Shown: piece after piece, positions 1 to 6,506 of the stretch
Layout: each line of letters begins with the position of its first letter
Position numbering within the stretch: the stretch's first letter is position 1
Assembly: GCA_003153955.1 (NCBI GenBank)
Contig: PMCB01000104.1
Coordinates: 8,004 to 17,940, forward strand
Direction of reading: 5' to 3'
DNA: 9,937 nt
From: Dehalococcoidia bacterium
GTDB lineage: Bacteria; Chloroflexota; Dehalococcoidia; Dehalococcoidales; Fen-1064
Program-made: the position numbers and the translations under genes
The notes under the pieces: generated by a model
What the model was told of the DNA's origin: nothing
Databases searched by the model: none
Seen by the model: the letters and a program-made list of their open reading frames with translations, nothing else

Positions 1-1619
1 AGTTCGAGGTTATAGACGATATCGATGGGGGCGGACATTTCGGCCTGGTGCGCGCCGAAGCCGAAGCCCACTGCGTCCCAGACCATGCCGCCCTGTTCCA
101 GTTTGAGGCGGAGGTGCCCGCCGTCACTGCCCATGGTACGGCAGCCGACTACTTTTACTTTACGGGAAACGAAAACAGGCATGGGATTGGCCTGTCCGAA
201 CGGGGCCAGCCGCTGAAGGTCCCTGAAAGCGCTGCCCGCCAGTTCTTTTAGTGTCACCTCGGCGTCAATATCGATTTTAGGACGGAGGTCAACGGCTTCG
301 AGTTTAGTGCCGGCGATTTTTATTAATTTTTCCTGCAGCAGGGGAATATTCTGCGTCAGCATCGTAAAACCGGCGGCGCCTTTATGCCCGCCGAATTCGA
401 CAAACAGTTCGCGACATTCCGTCAGGGATTCGATTAAGTTAAACTCCGGGATACTACGGCAGCTGCCAGTGCTGACTTTCTTGCCGGTCCGGATAACCAC
501 GGAGGGACGGTAAAATTCATCCGAAAGCTTATTGGCCACCAGCCCGGAAATACCGGAGGAAAAATCGTCCACCCGGACCAGGATCAGCGGCTCCAATTTT
601 CGTGCCAGTACCTGTTCTTTAGCCACAGCAGTGGCTTTGGCGGTAACCTGCTGGCGTTCCGTATTCTTTTGCTCCAGCCAGACCATCAATTCCCCGGCCC
701 TTGCCGTGGAATCGGTCATCAGGAGTTCATAGCTGGGCAGAGCATGGTCCATGCGGCTGGCAGTATTCAACCGGGGCGCAATCGTCCAGGTGATATTTTC
801 GGAGGTAAGCGATCCCGGGGTTGTCCCGGCTTTAGTCAATAATTCCACGAGACCGAGCCGAGGAGAGGCATTCATCCGCTTTAACCCTTCATTGACGAGA
901 TAGCGGTTTTCGCCAAGCAGCGGCGTCATATCCGCGACGGTGCCGAGGGCCACCAGGTCCACTACCTGCTCCAGCTGCGGTTCCTTATTCATACCAATGA
1001 GCAGAGCCTGCAGCAGTTTATAAGCTACGCCGACACCGGCCAGTTCGGTGAAAGGATAATGAGAAGCCGGAACCTTGGGATTGACAACAGCCAGCGCAGG
1101 CGGCAGTTCTTCGGTGGGAGTATGGTGGTCGGTGATAATAACATCCATGCCCAAACGGTGAGCTTTTTTAACGGGAGCGACGCCGGTAACACCGCAATCG
1201 CAGGTAATAACGAGGCTGACGCCCTGTTTGTGGAGGGCTTCCAGCGCCGCGATTTTGAGGCCGTGCCCTTCGTTGATGCGGTGGGGGATATACGGAACGG
1301 CCTCTACATTAAAAGCCCTTAATCCCTGCACCAGGACAGCTGTTGAAGTTATGCCGTCAGCATCGAAATCGCCGTAAACCGCGACTTTTTCACCGCTGAG
1401 AACCGCACGATAGATGCGTGTGACCGCGACCTCCATATCCGGGAGGAGAAACGGGTCGGAGGACAAACGTTTATCCACTGCAAGAAACGGCTCAACCTGC
1501 GACGCATCGGCCAGCCCCCGGTTAAAGAGCACCTGGGTCATTAACGGCGACAAGCCGCATTTATCCAGCGGATGGCCACGCGGCACCGGGGGCAGAATGT
1601 GCCAGCGTTTATGATTCAA
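1..1619 (-). CDS. recJ: Single-stranded-DNA-specific exonuclease RecJ (3' end outside window)
   Basis: RecJ is a cytoplasmic 5'-to-3' single-strand DNA exonuclease acting in recombination and mismatch or base-excision repair. The 539 visible codons show the DHH phosphoesterase motifs in order: YGDFDADG (residues 82-89), TCDCG (139-143), TDHH (163-166) and DLVALGTVAD (221-230). The DHHA1 motif GGHKGAAGF follows at 410-418, and the start of the C-terminal OB-like domain occupies about 440-539. These Asp and His residues are the metal ligands of the family. The start is TTG at 1619, because a GAGG sits 7 bases upstream and the protein then opens NHKRWHILPP as RecJ proteins do; no ATG lies near. 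The gene begins 2 bases after the fabF stop, so it is probably co-transcribed and translationally coupled. The reading frame is intact to the window edge, and the stop lies outside. The family assignment is firm; the start is likely. Confidence 0.96.
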   Translation of the reverse strand, partial: MNHKRWHILPPVPRGHPLDKCGLSPLMTQVLFNRGLADASQVEPFLAVDKRLSSDPFLLPDMEVAVTRIYRAVLSGEKVAVYGDFDADGITSTAVLVQGLRAFNVEAVPYIPHRINEGHGLKIAALEALHKQGVSLVITCDCGVTGVAPVKKAHRLGMDVIITDHHTPTEELPPALAVVNPKVPASHYPFTELAGVGVAYKLLQALLIGMNKEPQLEQVVDLVALGTVADMTPLLGENRYLVNEGLKRMNASPRLGLVELLTKAGTTPGSLTSENITWTIAPRLNTASRMDHALPSYELLMTDSTARAGELMVWLEQKNTERQQVTAKATAVAKEQVLARKLEPLILVRVDDFSSGISGLVANKLSDEFYRPSVVIRTGKKVSTGSCRSIPEFNLIESLTECRELFVEFGGHKGAAGFTMLTQNIPLLQEKLIKIAGTKLEAVDLRPKIDIDAEVTLKELAGSAFRDLQRLAPFGQANPMPVFVSRKVKVVGCRTMGSDGGHLRLKLEQGGMVWDAVGFGFGAHQAEMSAPIDIVYNLE

Positions 1620-1621
1620 AA

Positions 1622-2881
1622 CTAAGCCTCGCTGTATTTTCGGATAATAAGCGCCGAGTTGTGTCCGCCGAAACCGAAGGTATTGGACAGGGTTGTCTTC
1701 ACATCGGCCTTACGGGCGACATTGGGGACATAGTCCAAATCGCACTCCGGGTCAGGAGTATTGTAATTAATGGTGGGCGGAATAACGCCGTTCTGAATCG
1801 TGAGAACGCAAATCGCGGCTTCAATTGCGCCGGCGGCGCCGATCATGTGCCCGGTCATAGACTTGGTGGAGCTGATAGGCACTTTGTAGGCATAATCACC
1901 GAAAGCGCCCTTGATGGCTTTGGTTTCGGTCTTATCGTTAAGCTCGGTGGATGTGCCGTGGGCATTGATATAATCGACATCTGTGGGGGCGATTCCTGCT
2001 TTGCGCAGAGCCATTTTCATCGCCCTGATGGCGCCCTCGCCGGTGTCAGGCGGAGAAGTAATATGATAAGCATCGCTGCTGGCGCCGTAGCCGATGATTT
2101 CCGCCAAAATGTGCGCGCCGCGTTTTTTGGCAAAATCCAGGGTTTCCAGAACCAATACCGCAGCGCCTTCACCGATAACAAAACCATCGCGTGTCTTATC
2201 GAACGGCCGGGAAGCATGCTTGGGGTCGTCGTTGCGTGTAGATAACGTGCGGGCGGCATTGAAACCGGCAACACCGATGGGAGTAACGACAGCTTCCGCG
2301 CCGCCGGTAATAATCGCCACGCCGTCACCCCGTTTGAGGATTTCATAGGCGTTACCGATAGCATCGGTGCCGCTGGAACAGGCAGAAGTGGAGCAAACAT
2401 TCGCGCCTTTAGCGCCGATATCGATGGAAATCTGCGCTCCGGCCATATCGGAAATCATCATCGGGATAAGGAACGGACTGACCCGGTCAGGGCCTTTCTC
2501 GTTTAATATTTTCAATTGTTCCGACAGGGTGCCCAGACCGCCGATGCCGCTGCCGACCATAACACTGATATCATCGCGATTACTGTCATCAATCACCAGA
2601 TTAGAATCGCGCATTGCTTCCTGACTGGCCGCCACGGCCAACTGGGTAAATCGATCCATACGGCGGACAAGTTTACGGTCGATATATTTATTCGGGTCGA
2701 AATTTTTCACTTCGGCCGCGAATTTGGTGGCATGATTAGATGCATCAAACAACGTAATATTGTCGACGCCCCCCCTGCCGTTGATTAAGGAATCCCAGGT
2801 AGAAACGGCGTCCAGGCCCACCGGGCTGATAATACCAATACCGGTAATAACGACTCTATGTGTTCCATTAGGTATGACCAC
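1622..2881 (-). CDS. fabF: 3-oxoacyl-[acyl-carrier-protein] synthase II
   Basis: FabF condenses malonyl-ACP with a growing acyl-ACP in type II fatty acid elongation, in the cytoplasm. The 419-residue protein has the usual length. It carries the thiolase-fold catalytic set: nucleophile Cys168 in SACSSGTDAIG, His308 in NAHGTSTELND, Lys340 and His345 in STKSMTGHMIGAAGA, and the C-terminal GFGGHNSALI glycine motif. All four are offset by five from the Escherichia coli FabF numbering (163, 303, 335, 340), so the active site is complete. The start is GTG at 2881, with a strong GGGAGG 6 bases upstream. No acyl carrier protein gene lies immediately upstream, although fabF often follows acpP; here fabF is first in its unit, with recJ 2 bases downstream. 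FabB-type activity cannot be excluded from sequence alone. Confidence 0.97.
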   Translation of the reverse strand: MVIPNGTHRVVITGIGIISPVGLDAVSTWDSLINGRGGVDNITLFDASNHATKFAAEVKNFDPNKYIDRKLVRRMDRFTQLAVAASQEAMRDSNLVIDDSNRDDISVMVGSGIGGLGTLSEQLKILNEKGPDRVSPFLIPMMISDMAGAQISIDIGAKGANVCSTSACSSGTDAIGNAYEILKRGDGVAIITGGAEAVVTPIGVAGFNAARTLSTRNDDPKHASRPFDKTRDGFVIGEGAAVLVLETLDFAKKRGAHILAEIIGYGASSDAYHITSPPDTGEGAIRAMKMALRKAGIAPTDVDYINAHGTSTELNDKTETKAIKGAFGDYAYKVPISSTKSMTGHMIGAAGAIEAAICVLTIQNGVIPPTINYNTPDPECDLDYVPNVARKADVKTTLSNTFGFGGHNSALIIRKYSEA

Positions 2882-2943
2882 TGCATCCTCCCATGTTCAA
2901 GGCAATATTCCATTACGATATTTGCCGTGTGTTTAACATGGTT

Positions 2944-2973
2944 AGTATAATGGATTAGCAGGATTGCAGTCAA
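2944..2973 (-). promoter_or_regulatory. Sigma-70-type promoter for fabF-recJ
   Basis: Read on the minus strand, TTGACT (2968-2973) and TATACT (2944-2949) are separated by 18 bases. Each matches the -35 and -10 consensus at five of six positions. Transcription would start near 2937, giving a leader of about 56 bases before the GTG at 2881. I see no terminator between fabF and recJ, so the promoter should serve both. Confidence 0.72.
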
Positions 2974-3061
2974 TTTTAACATAGACCCAGTGGAGTTTGG
3001 ATTGAGTGAATGAATGAACAGGTTCGAGAAGCGTTAAAACACAGACGGAAGCCCCTCTCTC

Positions 3062-3147
3062 TAGTTCTCTCCCACGATACTCAGGACTCTTCTCCTGAGT
3101 ACCTCCGCGCATTTTGGTGAAATGCGCTGCGGGGGGCGAGAGAACTA
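3062..3147. repeat. Structured palindromic element with three stems, upstream of mtaB
   Basis: The outer arms TAGTTCTCTC (3062-3071) and GAGAGAACTA (3138-3147) pair perfectly over 10 bases. They enclose two further hairpins. The first is TACTCAGGA (3078-3086) with TCCTGAGTA (3093-3101) around a 6-base loop. The second is GCGCATTT (3107-3114) with AAATGCGC (3120-3127), which can extend outward through CCTCC (3102-3106) pairing with the G run at 3131-3136. The whole folds as a three-way junction on either strand. It could be a small non-autonomous mobile repeat (the outer arms resemble terminal inverted repeats) or a structured RNA. I cannot match it to a known riboswitch or to a T-box. It lies 104 bases before mtaB and on the far side of the fabF promoter. 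Confidence 0.7.
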
Positions 3148-3155
3148 ACCTTCAA

Positions 3156-3188
3156 AAATGCATCACTGGACGAGCCAGTGATACATTT
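3156..3188. repeat. Strong hairpin next to the three-stem element
   Basis: ATCACTGG (3162-3169) and CCAGTGAT (3175-3182) pair around a 5-base loop. After one C/A mismatch the stem continues with AAATG (3156-3160) and CATTT (3184-3188), giving 13 pairs in total. It begins 8 bases after the three-stem element and may belong to the same repeat unit. No T tract follows as a typical intrinsic terminator would require, although a short TTTGG does. Confidence 0.65.
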
Positions 3189-3250
3189 GGTACGTTGTTG
3201 AGAGCACGAATAAGCGAATAGAAAATTAATAAGATAAATATCGTTTACAA

Positions 3251-4462
3251 ATGAAAATTGCGATAGAGACCCTGGGATGTAAATTGAATCAGGCGGAAAC
3301 GGAAGCACTGCAGCGGCAGTTTGTCCGGGCCGGTTTTGAACCGGTACAGCATCCGGCTGAGGCTGACGTCTACATCCTTAACACCTGCACCGTCACTCAC
3401 ACCGCCGATGCCAAAGCAAGGCACCTTTTGAGAATGGCGCGGCGGCAGAATCCGGATATTTTCATCATCGCTACCGGCTGTTACGCGCAGCGCGCGGCGG
3501 CGGAAATTACCGCGATTGCAGGCGTAGATTGTGTCGTCGATAACAGTGAAAAATCGAACCTGCTGCAAATATTAAGTAATATACCATCAAAAACCCATAC
3601 ACCGATAGGCAAAATTGCCGCATCTGCCCCATTTCGCACACGTTCTTTTCTGAAAATCCAGGATGGATGTCAAAACTTCTGCGGTTACTGCATCGTACCG
3701 TTTGTGCGCAGCAGTGAAACCAGCGTGCCGCCCGGGTCGATTATCGATGAAATCAGGCAGAGAACAAATGAGGGTTATCAGGAAGTGGTCCTGACCGGCA
3801 CGCGAGTGGGCGGTTATGCTTTTGAAGGGTTGGATTTAACCGGATTGCTGCAGCGTATACTCGATCAGACAAAAATCCCCGGGGTGAGGTTATCTTCGCT
3901 GCAGCCTCAGGAAATTTCGCCGGAATTGATCAAATTGTGGCGGAACAGCCGGTTATGCCCGCATTTCCATTTATCCCTGCAGAGCGGCAGCACCACGGTG
4001 CTGAACCGGATGAACCGGCGTTATACCCCTGACGAATACCGGAAGGCGGTGCAACTGATACGGAAAGAAGTTCCCGGGGTAGCAATTACAACAGATGTAA
4101 TTGTCGGTTTCCCGGGCGAGACGGACACGGAGTTTGAGGCAAGCCTGGAATTCTGTAAACAGATGGGATTTGCCCGCATCCACGTTTTTTCATATTCCCC
4201 CCGTTCCGGCACCGCGGCGGCAAAAATGGCCGGCCAGGTTGCAGACAAAGTGAAAAAGGAGCGTTCCCGCAAGATGCTGGCGCTGGCGGAAGAAAGCGCA
4301 AACAAGTTCCGGGAGAGTTTCGCCGGAGAGGCGCTGGATGTGCTCTGGGAGAAACAGACAGATGACGGCGACTGGACGGGGATGACCGGGAATTACATCC
4401 GGGTCTATGCCAAAAGCAAGGATGATTTGGGCAACAAAAAATCAAAGATTAAGATTCAATAA
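3251..4462 (+). CDS. mtaB: tRNA t6A37 C2-methylthiotransferase MtaB, with shortened TRAM domain
   Basis: MtaB converts N6-threonylcarbamoyladenosine at position 37 of ANN-decoding tRNAs to its 2-methylthio form. It uses two iron-sulfur clusters and S-adenosylmethionine. The N-terminal UPF0004 domain has its three cluster cysteines (Cys10 in TLGCKLNQ, Cys46 in LNTCTVTH, Cys77 in ATGCYAQ). The radical-SAM motif is CQNFCGYC (Cys140, 144, 147), and HLSLQSGS (240-247) and VGFPGET (285-291) follow. The MtaB subfamily, rather than MiaB or RimO, is supported by KLNQAETE and NTCTVTHTAD. At 403 residues it is short. The TRAM region starts near 360 and reaches NYIRVYAKSKDDL, but then ends in GNKKSKIKIQ, where relatives normally continue for another beta strand or two. 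The ATG at 3251 has no clear Shine-Dalgarno site. A weak promoter (TTGAGA at 3198, GAAAAT at 3221, 17 apart) is possible. Confidence 0.94.
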   Translation: MKIAIETLGCKLNQAETEALQRQFVRAGFEPVQHPAEADVYILNTCTVTHTADAKARHLLRMARRQNPDIFIIATGCYAQRAAAEITAIAGVDCVVDNSEKSNLLQILSNIPSKTHTPIGKIAASAPFRTRSFLKIQDGCQNFCGYCIVPFVRSSETSVPPGSIIDEIRQRTNEGYQEVVLTGTRVGGYAFEGLDLTGLLQRILDQTKIPGVRLSSLQPQEISPELIKLWRNSRLCPHFHLSLQSGSTTVLNRMNRRYTPDEYRKAVQLIRKEVPGVAITTDVIVGFPGETDTEFEASLEFCKQMGFARIHVFSYSPRSGTAAAKMAGQVADKVKKERSRKMLALAEESANKFRESFAGEALDVLWEKQTDDGDWTGMTGNYIRVYAKSKDDLGNKKSKIKIQ

Positions 4463-4560
4463 ACAAGTTTCAATAGTCAAGATTCAAGCATCAAGAAATC
4501 CTAAATCCGAATATCGAAATTCGAAATAATATCAAAATAAGAAATACGAATATCTAAATA
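4441..4560. repeat. A-rich repeat tract spanning the end of mtaB
   Basis: This stretch is rich in A and T, unlike the genes beside it. It contains short direct repeats: AAGATTCAA at 4451-4459 and 4479-4487, and CGAATATC at 4508-4515 and 4547-4554. Several related CAAG, TCAA and CGAAAT words lie between them. The first copy lies inside the last codons of mtaB and supplies its stop codon. It carries no plausible gene. It reads like a dispersed intergenic repeat or slippage-derived DNA that has replaced the original gene end. Confidence 0.6.
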
Positions 4561-4579
4561 CCTGCTTCGCAATATATTG

Positions 4580-4665
4580 TCCCGTTGAAGACGGGATTCA
4601 GTATGACACCGGGGTGTGGTACATTCTTCCGCCTAAAGCGGACCCAGTATGACATTGCGATGTCA
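4580..4665. repeat. Two tandem hairpin-plus-CAGTATGACA repeat units
   Basis: Unit one is a hairpin TCCCGT (4580-4585) with ACGGGA (4591-4596), followed by CAGTATGACA (4599-4608). Unit two is TCCGC (4628-4632) with GCGGA (4638-4642), followed by the same ten bases at 4645-4654. The copies are 46 bases apart and the stems differ in sequence, so the architecture is conserved while the stem is not. Unit two ends in a second perfect hairpin, TGACAT (4650-4655) with ATGTCA (4660-4665). There is no coding potential. These look like short dispersed palindromic repeats. Confidence 0.6.
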
Positions 4666-4666
4666 G

Positions 4667-4708
4667 ATTGCCACGACCTTCGATAAGTTTTTGGGAAGGT
4701 CTCGCAAT
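4667..4708. repeat. Interrupted inverted repeat
   Basis: ATTGC (4667-4671) and GACCTT (4675-4680) pair with AAGGTC (4696-4701) and GCAAT (4704-4708), leaving a 15-base loop and a small internal mismatch. It lies directly after the tandem hairpin units and probably belongs to the same patchwork of dispersed repeats. No gene is seen here. Confidence 0.5.
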
Positions 4709-4730
4709 GAAAGTGGAGGGATTACGGGGC

Positions 4731-4751
4731 GGGCAGGTTAGAAACCTGCCC
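4731..4751. repeat. Perfect 9-base-pair palindromic repeat
   Basis: GGGCAGGTT (4731-4739) pairs perfectly with AACCTGCCC (4743-4751) around a 3-base loop. It lies 39 bases before the start of the P-loop protein gene. There is no T tract on either side, so it is not a standard terminator. From memory, this kind of GGGCAGGTT palindrome recurs in many environmental bacterial genomes. Confidence 0.6.
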
Positions 4752-4790
4752 TACAGTTCCGGATAAAAGTGATACAAGAGGGGAATCGTT

Positions 4791-5639
4791 ACGGAAACAA
4801 AGTTAATACTGATTGAGGGGATACCCGGTTCCGGAAAATCGACGATTGCGCAGAAAACCGGCGAATACCTGTCTACCCGTGGAATAAAGACAAAAGTTTA
4901 CACCGAAGGGCAGCTGCACCCGGTGGATTTAGCCTGGTGCGCGTATATCCCCTTCGAGCATTTTGAAAGCATCATGAGTCTGTATCCGCAGTACCGGGAT
5001 GCTCTGCGGGGAAAGATGCGCGTTGAAAACAAGCATGCAATCATTGCCTACACACAATTGGGAATTAAAGACCCGGATTTTATTAAATTGTTGGAAAGTT
5101 ATGAAATATTTAACGGACGGGTGGGTTTCGAAGATTTTACGGAGATATTTTTAAAACGCTGGGAAAATTTCGCCGGAAAAGCGGAAAAGTCTGCTGAAAT
5201 TTCTGTTTTTGAATGCGCTTACCTGCAGAATCAGCTTTGTGAATTAATTTATTTCTATCAGATGGATGCGAGCAGTATTGAAAAATACATGACGGGTCTG
5301 ATTGATTCAGCCAAGAACCTAAAGCCGGTAATGTTTTATTTGAATCAACCTGATATTCCCGAACACATCCGACGCCTCGGGGAGGACAGGGTGAATGAAA
5401 AGGGAGAAAAAGACTGGCTGCGGCAGATGATACTGTACACCGAAAATTCGCCTTACGCCCGAAAGCATAATTTGAAAGGATTCGAGGGTATTGTCAAATG
5501 TTTTGAAAAACGGCAGCAAATCGAATTGAATCTGATCAAAAAGTTACCGATTACGACACATATAATCGAGAATCCGGATTACAATTGGGAAGAGGTTTGG
5601 AAGCAGATTAGAGAGAAATTAGACACGATTTTGCAGTAA
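4791..5639 (+). CDS. P-loop NTPase, thymidylate-kinase-like, with apparent ACG start
   Basis: I do not recognise a named gene. The 282-residue protein opens with a beta strand and a Walker A loop (LILIEGIPGSGKST, residues 5-18) as in nucleoside and nucleotide kinases. A Walker-B-like hydrophobic strand, VFECAYLQN, lies at 139-147. Charged helices rich in Lys, Arg and Glu follow (about 195-245). It is cytoplasmic, with no signal or membrane segment. A phosphotransferase role is inferred; substrate unknown. No ATG, GTG or TTG lies between the upstream in-frame TGA (4770-4772) and the GTG at 4923. Starting at 4923 would delete the Walker A loop. ACG at 4791 sits 7 bases after AGAGGGG, and the residues after it (ETKLILIEG) are as expected right after an initiator Met. 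The gene stands alone between repeat-rich DNA and the convergent ABC permease. The alternative is a recently mutated start or a base error. Confidence 0.78.
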   Translation, partial: TETKLILIEGIPGSGKSTIAQKTGEYLSTRGIKTKVYTEGQLHPVDLAWCAYIPFEHFESIMSLYPQYRDALRGKMRVENKHAIIAYTQLGIKDPDFIKLLESYEIFNGRVGFEDFTEIFLKRWENFAGKAEKSAEISVFECAYLQNQLCELIYFYQMDASSIEKYMTGLIDSAKNLKPVMFYLNQPDIPEHIRRLGEDRVNEKGEKDWLRQMILYTENSPYARKHNLKGFEGIVKCFEKRQQIELNLIKKLPITTHIIENPDYNWEEVWKQIREKLDTILQ

Positions 5640-5652
5640 ACTCTCCCTTCAT

Positions 5653-5671
5653 CCCTCCCTATTAGGGAGGG
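5653..5671. terminator. GC-rich hairpin between convergent genes
   Basis: CCCTCCCT (5653-5660) pairs with AGGGAGGG (5664-5671) around ATT. It sits 14 bases after the stop of the P-loop gene and 35 bases beyond the stop of the convergent permease, the right place for a shared transcript end. Neither strand has the T run of an intrinsic terminator, so it may equally be another dispersed palindrome. Confidence 0.35.
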
Positions 5672-5705
5672 AGATACCCATAACAGGTTTTGTCCTGGCC
5701 GCTTT

Positions 5706-6506
5706 TTATCTGGCGATATCACGGCGGATGAATGCGGGAATAGAGAAAGCAAAGAAGATTACCGCCAGTCCCAAAAGCACGAGAACATGCACCGGGGAAA
5801 GTCCTTTATTGAGCGTATCGGGTTCCATATAGTGATAAAACGGGGAGAGGAAACGATAGTTTTTCAAACCGTTGACCATGCCGCCGAGGGTGTACAGCAA
5901 ATAGGTTAAAACTGCCAGTCCGCTGGCGACGCCCATGCTGATGCCTTTGCTGCCCTTAACACATCCGGCCAAAAACGCGACGGCGGCAAAAACCAGAGCC
6001 AGGGCACAGGCTCCGAGGGTGGCTTCCGCTAATTTCAAAGTGCTGATATGAATGCTCATCGCAGAAGAGGTAACCGCCAAACCTGCCCAGAACAGGAAAC
6101 CTAACACAAACATACTCACCACTAAAACGGCAAACTTGTCCGCGACCACGCGCCAGCGCGGCACAGGGTTAGTCAATAAAAATCCAAGCGTACCTTTTTC
6201 CTCTTCGCCGGCGATGGTATTGGCGCCGAAGCCGATGCCGAAAACCAGCAGCAGTAAAGGCACCATGAAGGAAAACAGTTCGGAACTATAATAACCGGCG
6301 GGCGACGTGTAATCAGCGATACCCGGCCCGAACATTGCTTTCAGACCTTCCGGCAATTGGCTGAGGTATTGATTAAAAGCGGTCATTTTGCTGATGGTCG
6401 GGTAAAAAAGCGCCATGATTACGCCGATTGCTACGAGATACACCCCCCACATGAGTAAAGAACGCCGCTGGTCGCGCAGGGTTTTCAGAAAGATGTTATT
6501 CAGCAT
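5706..6506 (-). CDS. ABC-2 type transporter permease
   Basis: This is the membrane subunit of an ABC exporter, paired with the ATPase just upstream. The protein has 266 residues and about six membrane segments, near residues 17-36, 78-97, 126-148, 163-182, 190-212 and 238-260. After the second comes EEEKGTLGFLLTNPVPRWRV (101-120), the cytoplasmic coupling region typical of ABC-2 permeases. A charged start (LKTLRDQRRS) faces the cytoplasm. I chose ATG at 6506 because a GGGGGT lies 7 bases upstream. A GTG at 6521 in the same frame would add five residues but would overlap that site. The gene overlaps the ATPase by 11 bases, so translation is coupled. The substrate is unknown; relatives include antibiotic-resistance and uncharacterised exporters. 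Confidence 0.88.
   Translation of the reverse strand: MLNNIFLKTLRDQRRSLLMWGVYLVAIGVIMALFYPTISKMTAFNQYLSQLPEGLKAMFGPGIADYTSPAGYYSSELFSFMVPLLLLVFGIGFGANTIAGEEEKGTLGFLLTNPVPRWRVVADKFAVLVVSMFVLGFLFWAGLAVTSSAMSIHISTLKLAEATLGACALALVFAAVAFLAGCVKGSKGISMGVASGLAVLTYLLYTLGGMVNGLKNYRFLSPFYHYMEPDTLNKGLSPVHVLVLLGLAVIFFAFSIPAFIRRDIAR

Noticed and set aside
1661..2245. 194-residue open frame on the plus strand
   Set aside because: It lies wholly antisense to fabF, which has a complete active site; the frame is a by-product of fabF codon use and has no recognisable domain.
3062..3147. tRNA or T-box leader
   Set aside because: The fold has stems like a partial cloverleaf, but there is no acceptor CCA context, T-loop or anticodon arm, and no T-box antiterminator motif.
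3081..3308. 75-residue open frame on the minus strand over the structured spacer
   Set aside because: It runs through the palindromic element and into the start of mtaB, with no ribosome site or recognisable protein pattern.
4580..4751. CRISPR array
   Set aside because: The repeats are not identical, the spacing is irregular, only two copies share a 10-base word, and no cas gene is present.
4923..5639. GTG at 4923 as the start of the P-loop gene
   Set aside because: It would discard 44 in-frame codons holding an intact Walker A loop, and there is no good ribosome site before it.
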